A DNA stretch of 43,449 nt from an uncultured Fibrobacter sp. (GTDB lineage: Bacteria > Fibrobacterota > Fibrobacteria > Fibrobacterales > Fibrobacteraceae), in assembly GCA_934691725.1 (NCBI GenBank), contig CAKUTF010000024.1, forward strand, positions 1 to 43,449, in the 5' to 3' direction. Both the position numbers and the translations under genes were made by a program. Every line of letters begins with the position of its first letter. Positions within the stretch are counted from its first letter, which is position 1. The notes under the pieces were generated by a model, which saw nothing but the letters and a program-made list of their open reading frames with translations, was not told the DNA's origin and ran no database searches. Below are positions 26,361-34,929 of this stretch, piece after piece.

Positions 26361-29150
26361 ATGGGATTGTTGGGTAAGATATTTGCTGTCGGCGGCGTTC
26401 TCGCATTTGCGCACATGTCGTTTGCCGCGTTGCCGACGGTCAAGGTTGATTTTGACCAGAGCGGACGCAATTCGAGCGAGGTCTCGGAACCGAACTACGT
26501 TCCGTGGGTGGTGACAGGAGCGGCGTCAAAGGACACGGTTCTTTCGGGCGTGAAAATTACGGTGGCCAAGGGAAGCGCGGGGACGGCTTTAAAAACCAAC
26601 TGGTACAAGACTTCGGTACAGGCGCCGAGCTACGCGCGTCTCGTGGGCGATGGCGTTACGGTTGACGGAGGCAATGCCGGCGGTGAAATCAGCCTTTCCT
26701 TTTCGAATCTTGCCGCGGGAACGCATTCCCTTCTGCTTTACCTGAACAATGTCGATGCGCCGACGGCTTACACTTACAGCGATATCGACGTCTATGTCGG
26801 TTCGACGAAAAAGCTTTCGGTTACGCCTTCGAACCGGGCCTTGGCGACCGAGGATGCGGCAATCGCCTATGTGACGTTTTCCGTGAGCGGCACGAACGCA
26901 ACGACCACGGTGACGCTCAAACCGGGCACTTCGGGCGCCTCTTTCCGGAATGTCACCTTGAACGGATTCGAACTGAACGTTCCCAACTTGACGGCACAGG
27001 CGAAGTCTCCTTTCCCGACCGACGGGAACCTGCATGCGGCACACGAAAACGGGAATCTTTCGCTTTCATGGACGGCTGCGAAAGGCGCAAAGAAGCACCG
27101 CGTCTATTTCGGGACGGATTCGCTCTCGGTTCTGGAAGCTGGCGAAAACAGTGCGGAGTATCGCGGCGAACAGACGGAGACAGTTTACAAGGTTTCCGGG
27201 ACTTCTCCGCTCGTACCCTATTTCTGGCGCGTCGATGAGGTGAATGCCGGTGGAATCGTCACCGCCGGAAATGTGTGGAAATTCCAGCCGGGACGCTTGG
27301 CGTTTGACGGGGCGGAAGGCTACGGGCGCATGGCGGTGGGGGGCCGTGGCGGAAAGGTCGTGTACGTGACGAACCTGAATGATTCCGGGGAAGGCTCCCT
27401 GCGCGAAGCCTGCACGGCGGATATCGGGCCGCGGACGATTCTTTTCAAGGTCTCCGGCGTGATTAAGCTGAGCGACCGTCTTGTCTGCAACCGGAATTTT
27501 ACGACCATCGCGGGACAGTCCGCTCCGGGAAAGGGAATCACCGTTACGGGAGCGCCTATCGGCTTTACGGGAAGCGATCTGGTCGCCCGCTTTATGCGCG
27601 TTCGTCTGGGTTATGGGCGAACCTTTGACGGCATGGGTCTGACCGGAGGGGAAAATTCCATTCTCGACCATGCGAGCATCAGCTGGACGATTGACGAGGC
27701 GTTCAGCAGCCGCGGCGGAAAGAACCTGACGCTCCAGCGGACGCTGATTTCCGAGGCGCTGAACATCGCGGACCACAAGAACTATCCCGCGGGAACAGGC
27801 CACGGATACGCGGCGACGATCGGCGGGGACGTGGGAAGTTTCCATCACAATCTGCTAGCCCACAATGCGGGCCGCAACTGGAGCATGGGCGGAGGCCTCG
27901 ATGGCGACGGCTATTACGCGGGTCGCCTTGATATTTTCAACAATGTCGTCTATAACTGGTATAGCCGCGTAACGGACGGCGGGGCGCACGAGGTGAACTT
28001 TGTCGGAAACTATTACAAGGCGGGAGCCGCTACCAAGGTAAACGATTACACGCTCAAGGCGGACCTGGAAGGAACGGGCAAGGGTTCGCAGGCCTACTAT
28101 TATCATAACAACATTTTGCAGGCGAAAAACGGAAGCTTTACCTGTGACGGCGAGAAGGACGACTGCGGAAGGACTTACACGCTGAGCAACGGCCAGGTAT
28201 TGGACTGGACGCTGTGGCGCGCCAAGCCTTTCTTTGAATCTTACGCGAACGTGCAGAGCGCGAAGGCTGCCTACAAGGACGTACTCAGCGACGTGGGACA
28301 GAGAATGCCCGTCCTGGACGCGCACGATGCGCGGGTCATCGACGAAACGAAAACGGGAACCTACCGGTACACGGGAAGCGTCGGAAATTTGCCGGGAATC
28401 CCCGACCGCGAATCCGACGTGGGCGGAATGGAAGACTATCCGAGCGTAAGCTGGGCGGACGACTACGACAGCGACATGGACGGTCTCCCGGACTGGTGGG
28501 AAGCCATGTATGGCTACAACCCGAAATCCGCAAAGGGCGACTTCAGCGATGCGAACAGGGATCGCCTGGGCGACGGCTGGACCGAACTCGAACGCTATCT
28601 GGAATGGCTCGCCCGCGCCCACTACATCTTGGAAAAAGGCGAAACCCAGGTCGTCGATCTCGCGGAGTTTACCAAGGGCTATGACGGTGGGAGCTATACG
28701 CTGTCGGATGTTCCGGTTGGGGTGAACGCTTCGGTGGAAGGTTCCCGGCTGACGGTGAGCCTTGCCGAAAATTTCGGCGGCATCGGCTATGTGACGTTTA
28801 CGCTCAAAGATAAGGATGGCGATACCTTTACGCGGAAAATCGGCGTTTCTCTAGGAGCGCCTCTGGAAGCCGATACTTCTGGCGGGGATACTCCGACTGC
28901 GCTGCCGCATCTCTCGAAGATCGATTTCGGGCTTTCTGTCGAGAACAACGTGGCTTATTTCACGGGACTTCCGGAGCGGGCGACAATCACGCTTACCGAT
29001 GCAAGCGGCAAGAATCGGATGACCTCGAAAACGGTCGCTTCGCCGAACGGAAACGCAACGCTCGACCTGGGATTCTTCGGAAAGGGAGTCTATGTGGTGA
29101 ATGTTCGCGGAAAAGGTTTCCACAGGACTGCCAAGGTGACGGTTCGGTAA
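26361..29150 (+). CDS. Secreted pectate lyase, PL1-type, multidomain
   Basis: A 929-residue exported protein. ATG 26361 has AAGGAG just upstream and opens a signal peptide (KIFAVGGVLAFAHMSFA); the open frame's 37 extra upstream codons are unsupported. Residues 25-215 form a beta-rich module, perhaps carbohydrate-binding. About 220-310 is fibronectin-III-like (LSLSWTAAKGAKKHRVYFG). About 315-700 is the right-handed beta-helix lyase: GYGRMAVGGRGGKVVYVTNL, NDSGEGSLREAC, IAGQSAPGKGITV and ILDHASISWTIDE. DSDMDGLPDWWEAMYG near 703 is a calcium-loop motif. The C-terminal 80 residues (ATITLTDASGK...KGVYVVNVRGKGF) form a sorting-type domain shared with the next gene. It cleaves polygalacturonate by beta-elimination. 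Confidence 0.87.
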   Translation: MGLLGKIFAVGGVLAFAHMSFAALPTVKVDFDQSGRNSSEVSEPNYVPWVVTGAASKDTVLSGVKITVAKGSAGTALKTNWYKTSVQAPSYARLVGDGVTVDGGNAGGEISLSFSNLAAGTHSLLLYLNNVDAPTAYTYSDIDVYVGSTKKLSVTPSNRALATEDAAIAYVTFSVSGTNATTTVTLKPGTSGASFRNVTLNGFELNVPNLTAQAKSPFPTDGNLHAAHENGNLSLSWTAAKGAKKHRVYFGTDSLSVLEAGENSAEYRGEQTETVYKVSGTSPLVPYFWRVDEVNAGGIVTAGNVWKFQPGRLAFDGAEGYGRMAVGGRGGKVVYVTNLNDSGEGSLREACTADIGPRTILFKVSGVIKLSDRLVCNRNFTTIAGQSAPGKGITVTGAPIGFTGSDLVARFMRVRLGYGRTFDGMGLTGGENSILDHASISWTIDEAFSSRGGKNLTLQRTLISEALNIADHKNYPAGTGHGYAATIGGDVGSFHHNLLAHNAGRNWSMGGGLDGDGYYAGRLDIFNNVVYNWYSRVTDGGAHEVNFVGNYYKAGAATKVNDYTLKADLEGTGKGSQAYYYHNNILQAKNGSFTCDGEKDDCGRTYTLSNGQVLDWTLWRAKPFFESYANVQSAKAAYKDVLSDVGQRMPVLDAHDARVIDETKTGTYRYTGSVGNLPGIPDRESDVGGMEDYPSVSWADDYDSDMDGLPDWWEAMYGYNPKSAKGDFSDANRDRLGDGWTELERYLEWLARAHYILEKGETQVVDLAEFTKGYDGGSYTLSDVPVGVNASVEGSRLTVSLAENFGGIGYVTFTLKDKDGDTFTRKIGVSLGAPLEADTSGGDTPTALPHLSKIDFGLSVENNVAYFTGLPERATITLTDASGKNRMTSKTVASPNGNATLDLGFFGKGVYVVNVRGKGFHRTAKVTVR

Positions 29151-29168
29151 TTTGAGCGAGGACTTTTT

Positions 29169-30998
29169 ATGAAAACGAAATTCGGTCGGATTCTTTTGGC
29201 GGGTCTTTGTGGCGCATTCGGCTTGGCGGGTGCGGAAACCAAGGCTTTTCCCGAGGCGGTCGGCTTCGGGGCGAATGTCTCGGGCGGGCGGAACGGAACC
29301 GTTTACCATGTGACCAACTTGAACGATTCGGGCGAAGGCTCCTTTCGGGATGCGGTCAGCGCACCGAACCGCATCGTCGTATTCGACGTGGGCGGAATCA
29401 TCAACATCCAGAGCGCCGTCTCCGTCAAGAGTAATATAACGATTGCGGGGCAGACGGCTCCGGGAGAGGGTATCGCGATTCACGGCGGCAAGGTTTCGAC
29501 CGGAAAGCAGTCGAACATCATCATCCGCTATCTGCGGATAAGGCCCGGGGAGAATACCAGCTCCAAAAAGGACGACGCCCTGAACCTTTACGATTCGAAG
29601 GACATCATCGTCGATCACTGTTCCATCGAACTTGCGCCGTGGAACAATTTCGGCGGAAGCTCCGACAACGCGAACTACCGCATCACGGGCGTCACGGTCC
29701 AGAACTCGCTCGTGGCGAATCCTATCGGGCAACAGTTCGGGGCGCACGTCGAATCCGTCGATGGAACCTGGGCGTGGTATTACAATGCGTTCATCAACAC
29801 GCACAACCGGAACCCTTTGGATAAAATAAACGACATTTTTGTAAACAATGTCCATTACAACTTCGAAGCAGGCTACACGACGCACACTTCGACGCATTTC
29901 AGGCACGATATCGTGAACAATTACTTTGTCTATGGCCCCAAGGGAAAAAATCCGTGGTTCCAGGTGGACAGGAACCAGTCCATCTACGCGAGCGGAAACA
30001 TGATAGACAACAACCGCGATGGGGTCCTGAACGGTGTCCCGTCGAACATTTATTATTACCAGGGAGCGGGAGAGGAGCTAAGCGAACCGTGGAGCGAGGA
30101 AACGAAGAAAAATCCGGTCTATAGCGCGGCGACGGCGTGGCGGCTTGTCAATTCGCAATCCGGCGTGCTTCCCTACGACGACATCGATTCGCTCATCTGG
30201 CACCAGGCGGGGACGCTAGGCAAGGAGGGCGCTCTGGTCAAGTCCGTCGCGGACATGGGGCTTTCGGCAAACGGCGGCTGGGGCGAAGTCCTTGCGGGAG
30301 AGTCTCCCGTAGATTCCGACGGGGACGGGATGCCCGATTATTTCGAAGAGGCGATGGGCTACGACAAATCCAAGGACGATGCGACAAGCAAGGCCGAGGA
30401 CGGGTATCTTTTCATCGAAAAGTACATTAACTGGCTCGGGGCGATGCATACGAGGGCGATGCAGGATTCTTCGACGGTTTTTGACCTGCGGACGATTACG
30501 CGGGGCTTTTTGGATGTTTCCCCGGTCTATGCGGTAGAATCTCTGGATGGAGGAAGCGTTTCGTTGAAAGAGGACGGCTTTTCTGCCGAGTTTACGCCGA
30601 CGAAAAATTTCCACGGGCTTACGGCTTTCCGCTATACGGTCAAGGGAAACGACGGGACCGAATACACGGGGCGCGTGGAAGTTCTCGTCGAAAAATCGGA
30701 AGAGACAAGAGATTCTTCCGGCGCGGAAGAGGAAACGGCTCTTTTTGCGGCAAACAAATACCCGCATTTTGAAGCAAAGGTCCGGGACAGAACGCTCCGG
30801 CTTACAGGAATTTCCGAAAACGCAAAAATTTCCATCTATAATCTCGGCGGGAAAAAACTGCTCGAATCCACGGCGGAATTTTCGGAAAAAGGCTCGGCGA
30901 CCGTTTCCCTCAAATCATTCGACCGCGGAATCTACGTGGTGAAGGTTCGGGAACCGTCGGGAATTTCGTTCCACAAGACCGTTAAAATTTCCCGATAG
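29169..30998 (+). CDS. Secreted pectate lyase, PL1-type
   Basis: A 609-residue exported lyase starting 18 bases after its paralogue, so certainly in the same transcript. Signal peptide FGRILLAGLCGAFGLAGAE is followed directly by the beta-helix domain: AVGFGANVSGGRNGTVYHVT, NLNDSGEGSFRDAV, IAGQTAPGEGIAIH, IIIRYLRIRPGEN, DALNLYDSKDIIVDHCS. A calcium-loop motif DSDGDGMPDYFEEAMGYD lies near residue 382. The end (AKISIYNLGGKKL...DRGIYVVKVREP) is the same sorting-type C-terminal domain. It lacks the N-terminal module and fibronectin domain of the upstream enzyme, so it is a simpler relative rather than a recent copy. Confidence 0.88.
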   Translation: MKTKFGRILLAGLCGAFGLAGAETKAFPEAVGFGANVSGGRNGTVYHVTNLNDSGEGSFRDAVSAPNRIVVFDVGGIINIQSAVSVKSNITIAGQTAPGEGIAIHGGKVSTGKQSNIIIRYLRIRPGENTSSKKDDALNLYDSKDIIVDHCSIELAPWNNFGGSSDNANYRITGVTVQNSLVANPIGQQFGAHVESVDGTWAWYYNAFINTHNRNPLDKINDIFVNNVHYNFEAGYTTHTSTHFRHDIVNNYFVYGPKGKNPWFQVDRNQSIYASGNMIDNNRDGVLNGVPSNIYYYQGAGEELSEPWSEETKKNPVYSAATAWRLVNSQSGVLPYDDIDSLIWHQAGTLGKEGALVKSVADMGLSANGGWGEVLAGESPVDSDGDGMPDYFEEAMGYDKSKDDATSKAEDGYLFIEKYINWLGAMHTRAMQDSSTVFDLRTITRGFLDVSPVYAVESLDGGSVSLKEDGFSAEFTPTKNFHGLTAFRYTVKGNDGTEYTGRVEVLVEKSEETRDSSGAEEETALFAANKYPHFEAKVRDRTLRLTGISENAKISIYNLGGKKLLESTAEFSEKGSATVSLKSFDRGIYVVKVREPSGISFHKTVKISR

Positions 30999-31022
30999 GA
31001 ACCTCGGATAATTTTCGTCCAC

Positions 31023-31056
31023 AAAAAAGACGCCCGCTTGCGCAGGCGCCTTTTGC
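31023..31056. terminator. Bidirectional terminator between the lyase and amtB
   Basis: AAGACGCCCGC (31027-31037) and GCAGGCGCCTT (31042-31052) pair with two mismatches around a TTGC loop, flanked by A-run and T-run. It serves both convergent transcripts. Confidence 0.75.
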
Positions 31057-31079
31057 CATGAGGGCATTGTTCCAGAAAA

Positions 31080-32345
31080 TCAGGTGTTGCTGAAGATTTG
31101 GAATCCGCTGTAGGCTTCTTGTCCGTGCTCGCTCGCGTCGAGACCGCGGAGTTCTTCCTGTTCGCTCACGCGGAGACCGACTGTCTTCTTGATGAGGAGG
31201 AAGATGACCGAGGCACCGAGGAAGCAGGGGACCGCGTAGCAGGCGATTCCGATGAGCTGCGTTCCGACGGAGAATTGTCCGGTGATGTCGAAGATTCCCA
31301 CGGCAAGCGTTCCCCAGACACCGTTTACGAGGTGGACCGAGAGGGCGCCGACCGGATCGTCAAGGCGCAGACGGTCGAACATAAAGACCGAGAACACCAC
31401 CAGCACGCCGGCAATCGCTCCGATAACCCAGGAACTCATCGGGCTTACGACATCCGCTCCGGCGGTGATCGCCACAAGTCCCGCGAGGCATCCGTTGAGA
31501 GCCATCGTCACGTCGGGCTTCTTGCTGATGAGCCAGCTGGTCGCTGTCGCCGTGATGATTCCCGCTACGGCGGCGAGGTTGGTCGTCACGAGAATCCAGG
31601 AGGTCGCTTGCGGATCGCCGGAGAGGGCGGAACCCGCGTTGAATCCCCACCAGCCGATCCAGAGGACGAATACCCCGATGGTCGCTAGCGGGATGGAGTG
31701 CGCCGGGAACGCATAGACCTTTCCATTTTTGTAGCGTCCGAGACGCGGTCCGAGGATGATCACGCCGGCGAGAGCCGCCCAGCCGCCCACGGAATGGACT
31801 AGCGTAGAACCGGCGAGGTCATGGAATCCGAGGTCGTTCAGGAATCCGCCGCCCCATGTCCAGCTACCGACAATCGGATAGACGAAGGCGACGTAGAGCG
31901 CGGTGAAAATCAGGAACGAGTTCAGCTTCACGCGTTCCGCAACGGCGCCGGAGACGATTGTCGCGGCGGTCGCGGCGAACATCGCCTGGAAGAGCCAGTC
32001 CGTAAAGTAGGTGTAGTGCCCGTTATACGAACTGCCGAATCCGCCGTCGGGAACGTGCAGCCCGAAACCGTCGAACCCGAAGACTCCCGGGATGCTGAAA
32101 GCGTCCGGGTACATCAGGTTGAAGCCGAAGAAGGCGTAGAGCGTGATGCCGATTGCCGGAACCGCGAAGTTCTTGAACATGATGTTCGCGCAGCTTTTCG
32201 CACGGCAAAGCCCGGACTCGACGCAGGCGAATCCCAGCCCCATGACGAACACGAGAAGCGCGCATCCCATGATCCAGATGTTTTCCGACAGGAAAGTCGA
32301 ATTGGCGACTTCCGTTTGCAATACTGCCAAAGTATCAGCGTTCAT
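31080..32345 (-). CDS. amtB: Ammonium transporter
   Basis: A 421-residue Amt/Rh membrane channel with eleven expected membrane segments. Landmarks include CALLVFVMGLGFACVESGLCR, FTDWLFQAMFAATAATIVSGA, DLAGSTLVHSVGGWAALAG (pore His), LWIGWWGFNAGS, and HLVNGVWGTLAVGIF (second pore His). The N-terminal hydrophobic stretch (ENIWIMGCALL) lies just inside the start, without a long cleaved signal as in E. coli AmtB. AAGGAGG precedes the ATG, and glnK lies 14 bases upstream in the same operon. Regulation should follow the sigma-54 promoter before glnK. Confidence 0.96.
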   Translation of the reverse strand: MNADTLAVLQTEVANSTFLSENIWIMGCALLVFVMGLGFACVESGLCRAKSCANIMFKNFAVPAIGITLYAFFGFNLMYPDAFSIPGVFGFDGFGLHVPDGGFGSSYNGHYTYFTDWLFQAMFAATAATIVSGAVAERVKLNSFLIFTALYVAFVYPIVGSWTWGGGFLNDLGFHDLAGSTLVHSVGGWAALAGVIILGPRLGRYKNGKVYAFPAHSIPLATIGVFVLWIGWWGFNAGSALSGDPQATSWILVTTNLAAVAGIITATATSWLISKKPDVTMALNGCLAGLVAITAGADVVSPMSSWVIGAIAGVLVVFSVFMFDRLRLDDPVGALSVHLVNGVWGTLAVGIFDITGQFSVGTQLIGIACYAVPCFLGASVIFLLIKKTVGLRVSEQEELRGLDASEHGQEAYSGFQIFSNT

Positions 32346-32359
32346 GAGTCATTCCTCCT

Positions 32360-32701
32360 TTATCCGATGGCCGCGGGACCGGTTTCGCCCGTGCGGATGC
32401 GGATGCATTGTTCCAAGTTTTCGACGAAGATCTTGCCGTCGCCGATGTTTCCCGTGCGTGCGCCCTTGATAATCGCGTCGATGCACGGTTGCACGAATTC
32501 GTCGTTCAGCGCAATCTGCAGGCGGATTTTCTTGAGCAGGTGCACTTCGGTCTCCGTGCCGCGGTATGTCGAGGTATAACCCTTTTGCTGGCCGCAGCCG
32601 AGAACGTTCGTGACGCTCATCTTGTAGATTTCCGCCTCGTAAAGCGCCTGTTTGACACTTCCGAGCTTTTCCGGTTGGATGTATGCTGTGACTACTTTCA
32701 T
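32360..32701 (-). CDS. glnK: PII signal protein GlnK, lacking the T-loop tyrosine
   Basis: A 113-residue PII protein that senses ATP/ADP and 2-oxoglutarate and plugs AmtB. It aligns without gaps to E. coli GlnK through the T-loop: GCGQQKGYTSTYRGTETEV. Position 51, the uridylylated tyrosine in enteric PII, is threonine here, and Arg38 is Gln. The B-loop TGNIGDGKIFV and C-terminal RIRTGE are conserved. So nucleotide binding looks kept, but GlnD-type uridylylation at 51 is impossible. GGAG lies before the ATG. First gene of glnK-amtB. Confidence 0.95.
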   Translation of the reverse strand: MKVVTAYIQPEKLGSVKQALYEAEIYKMSVTNVLGCGQQKGYTSTYRGTETEVHLLKKIRLQIALNDEFVQPCIDAIIKGARTGNIGDGKIFVENLEQCIRIRTGETGPAAIG

Positions 32702-32745
32702 TTTGATCTCCAGTAAAAGCCCATACGAGCTTCCGTTACGCCTTT

Positions 32746-32762
32746 AAGCAAAAGCCGTGCCA
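32746..32762 (-). promoter_or_regulatory. Sigma-54 promoter of glnK-amtB
   Basis: Read on the minus strand, TGGCACGGCTTTTGCTT matches the -24/-12 consensus, with GG and GC at the correct spacing. It lies about 45 bases before the glnK start. Together with the glnN site it defines a local nitrogen regulon. Confidence 0.87.
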
Positions 32763-32894
32763 AATCGAATTTTTGCGAAAATTCTTCAAAAATCGCCGTT
32801 TTGAAAATTTGAAAGCAAAGTTTGCGACAAATTTGTTTGTGAATTTCAACAAAAATGTTGTCTTTTGAAGCTTGGGAACGGAGGCCTTTAGAAA

Positions 32895-33300
32895 ATAGGG
32901 AGTAATCCGCGGACGTCTAAGGGAATGAGAAATTAGCAATGAGCAATTAGCAATTAGAAATGGGTCTGCGGACGTCTATGTTTAGGGAACAGGGAATAGG
33001 GATTAGTCCGCGGACGTCTAAGCTTTTGGGATATGGTAAGCGGGACTCGGGATGCGGTATTTCTAAGCGAACAGTTTTCGCGCACTGTCATTCCCCGGCT
33101 TGATCGGGGAATCTAGATTATCGGGTCGAGCCCGATAATGACAAGGGGCAAGTCCGATAATGACTGCTAGCGAGCTTGCCGAGCTAAGCTCTAAGTTCTG
33201 AACACGCTCCGATAACTGTTCCCTCATCCCTTATTTCTGAGAGCAGCTCGCTTGACTGTCAATTACTCATTCCTCATTCCTGATTTCTAGCTGATCACTG
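32895..33300 (-). repeat. Modular intergenic repeat region D (inverted orientation)
   Basis: This fills most of the divergent gap between glnK and the tRNA; no gene is supported in 32763-33405. On the plus strand the words appear as reverse complements of those in A and C: CCGCGGACGTCTAA (32907 and 33008), TTAGCAATGAGCAATTAGCA, GGGAACAGGGAATAGGGATT, TAAGCTTTTGGG, GGTAAGCGGGACTCGGGAT, GCGAACAGTTTTCGCGCACT, then the 58-bp double hairpin and CTAGCGAGCTTGCC. Module order is preserved when read on the minus strand. Confidence 0.78.
33086..33143. repeat. 58-bp double-hairpin cassette, copy 1
   Basis: It begins TGTCATT and ends AATGACA (inverted repeats). Inside are two hairpins: ATTCCCCG/CGGGGAAT and ATTATCGGG/CCCGATAAT. 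It differs from copy 2 (43241-43298) at four positions over 58 bases. The first hairpin recalls the ATTCCC-N8-GGGAAT elements (dRS3) of Neisseria, which may be convergence. Confidence 0.8.
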
Positions 33301-33366
33301 ATTTCTTCCAACGGGAATCAACCGTAATCTTTCAGCCATTCATCCCATAATCGTTGCGAAATTTTC

Positions 33367-33372
33367 TATATT
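33367..33372 (+). promoter_or_regulatory. -10 box of the tRNA-Arg gene
   Basis: TATATT lies 33 bases before the tRNA 5' end. No good -35 hexamer was identified. Confidence 0.45.
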
Positions 33373-33405
33373 GTGGGTTGTCGTGCAAAAAGATGCGCGG
33401 CAAAT

Positions 33406-33478
33406 GCCCTCATAGCTCAAATGGATAGAGCACGCCCCTCCTAAGGGTGAGATCTACGTTCGATTCGCAGTGGGGGTA
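33406..33478 (+). tRNA. tRNA-Arg (anticodon CCU)
   Basis: A 73-base cloverleaf. Acceptor arm GCCCTCA pairs with TGGGGGT (G-T at the end, one internal T-G). D-stem is GCTC/GAGC. Anticodon stem is CGCCC/GGGTG with loop CTCCTAA, giving anticodon CCT. T-loop is TTCGATT with stem CTACG/CGCAG, which has one A-C mismatch. Discriminator A; CCA is not encoded. It reads AGG codons. The next coding start lies only 11 bases downstream. Confidence 0.9.
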
Positions 33479-33489
33479 CTTTTTTACCC

Positions 33490-34929
33490 ATGAAGCGACA
33501 TTACGCCTTGTTCACAATCGTTTTTTTTGTGATGCTGCTTTTGCCCGCATCATGGGATTTCGTGCATTCCGTGTGGAAGGGTGAACCTTTTTTCCCGCTC
33601 GATATCTTTCGGGATGCGGTTTCCCCGGTTCGTCGGGAGGCCATGCTTGTGCGTGAAGCGGATTCCCTGGTGCATGGTCTTTCCTTTGCGGATCCGTCAA
33701 CCGACTTGGAAAATGTCGCTTCTAACCTGAAGCGGAACCTGGTGGAGGTTAACGGCTATCTTTCGATGGATTCGACGGATTCCCTGGTGCGGCAGGTTTC
33801 GCGTTTTCAGGAACTGCTTTCGGGACTTGAATCGGATTCCTCTCTTTGCGACAGCGCAAAAGCCGAAGGGGAAAAAATCCGGAAAGCGTTTTCGGGGATT
33901 TCCTGGCGGAGAATCGCTCAGGCATGGGGCGGCTACGGATTTCTGAGCGGCAAGTATCTGCGGGCCTACGAAAGCCGATTGGAGAAGGAAAACGCGTTTG
34001 TCAAGAAGGTGCGCCCGATCTACCAGTCGTTTGCGTGGAATGTCTTGCGCGATCCGGGGGAAAAGGCTCTCCGTGCGGATTCCGGATTTCTGTTCTACCG
34101 GCAGGACGTGGAGTTTTTGGTGCGTCCTCATCCTTGGAACGTAGATAGCCTGGACAATCCCGTCGAAGCGGTCCTTGCGTTTCGCGCGGAACTCGAAAAG
34201 CGCGGTGTGGAACTTCTGGTCGTGGTCGTCCCCGGAAAGCCTTCGATTTATCCGGAATTTCTGAACCCGACGATGTATGGGGCTCTCGGTGATGGGATAT
34301 CTCCGGGGCTCGCTTTCCTGGATTCCCTGGAGGCGCATGGCGTGCAGACGGTGAACCTCTACCCGTTGTTTCGCAAGGAAAAGCTCCGCGACAGGGAAAA
34401 CGATTTTCTCTATCTGAATACCGACACGCACTGGACGCCCCGCGGTGCGGAAATCGCGGCGAAAGCGGTTGCCGCCAAGGTTAAAAGTTTTCCGTTCTAC
34501 GCGGCGCTTTCCAAGGAATCCTTGACCGATTCGGTTGTCCTCGTGGAGCGCAAGGGCGATATCGCGACGATGGCCGACCTGGAGGATGCATTCCCGGTGC
34601 AGATCGTCGAGGCGAATGTCGTGAAGAACGCGAAAGGTCCGCTGCGGAGCGATTTCAGAAAGTCGCAAATCTTGATTCTGGGCGACAGTTTCTCCCGAAT
34701 CTATGAAACGGACGCTCCGATGTCCGCGGGCTGGATTTCCCGGCTGGCGAAGAACTTGCAGGTCCCCGTGTGCGCAATCGTTTCGGACGGGGGAGCGAGT
34801 ACACTTGTGCGGGAAAAGCTCGCTCGCCGTTCCGGCGTCCTGAAGAACAAAAAGCTTCTCGTTTGGGAATTTGTGGAACGTGACTTGCGCTTTGGCGCGG
34901 AAGGCTGGAAAAAAGTGAGGTTGAAATGA
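33490..34929 (+). CDS. AlgJ/AlgX-like SGNH-family protein (probable O-acetyltransferase)
   Basis: A 479-residue protein with an N-terminal membrane anchor or signal (YALFTIVFFVMLLLPASW). The C-terminal half fits the AlgJ/AlgX/DHHW family of SGNH hydrolase-like O-acetyltransferases: LLVVVVPGKPSIYPEF, DTHWTPRGAEIAAK (Asp-x-His) and ILILGDSFSRIYE (nucleophile Ser). The active site would be periplasmic. No MBOAT partner is in the window, so acetyl supply is unclear. It starts 11 bases after the tRNA without a convincing Shine-Dalgarno, and overlaps hemL by 4 bases. Confidence 0.78.
   Translation: MKRHYALFTIVFFVMLLLPASWDFVHSVWKGEPFFPLDIFRDAVSPVRREAMLVREADSLVHGLSFADPSTDLENVASNLKRNLVEVNGYLSMDSTDSLVRQVSRFQELLSGLESDSSLCDSAKAEGEKIRKAFSGISWRRIAQAWGGYGFLSGKYLRAYESRLEKENAFVKKVRPIYQSFAWNVLRDPGEKALRADSGFLFYRQDVEFLVRPHPWNVDSLDNPVEAVLAFRAELEKRGVELLVVVVPGKPSIYPEFLNPTMYGALGDGISPGLAFLDSLEAHGVQTVNLYPLFRKEKLRDRENDFLYLNTDTHWTPRGAEIAAKAVAAKVKSFPFYAALSKESLTDSVVLVERKGDIATMADLEDAFPVQIVEANVVKNAKGPLRSDFRKSQILILGDSFSRIYETDAPMSAGWISRLAKNLQVPVCAIVSDGGASTLVREKLARRSGVLKNKKLLVWEFVERDLRFGAEGWKKVRLK

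Noticed and set aside
32736..32939. A 67-codon minus-strand frame upstream of glnK
   Set aside because: It covers the sigma-54 promoter and A+T-rich leader, has no ribosome site, and encodes a Phe/Lys-rich sequence typical of non-coding A+T-rich DNA.
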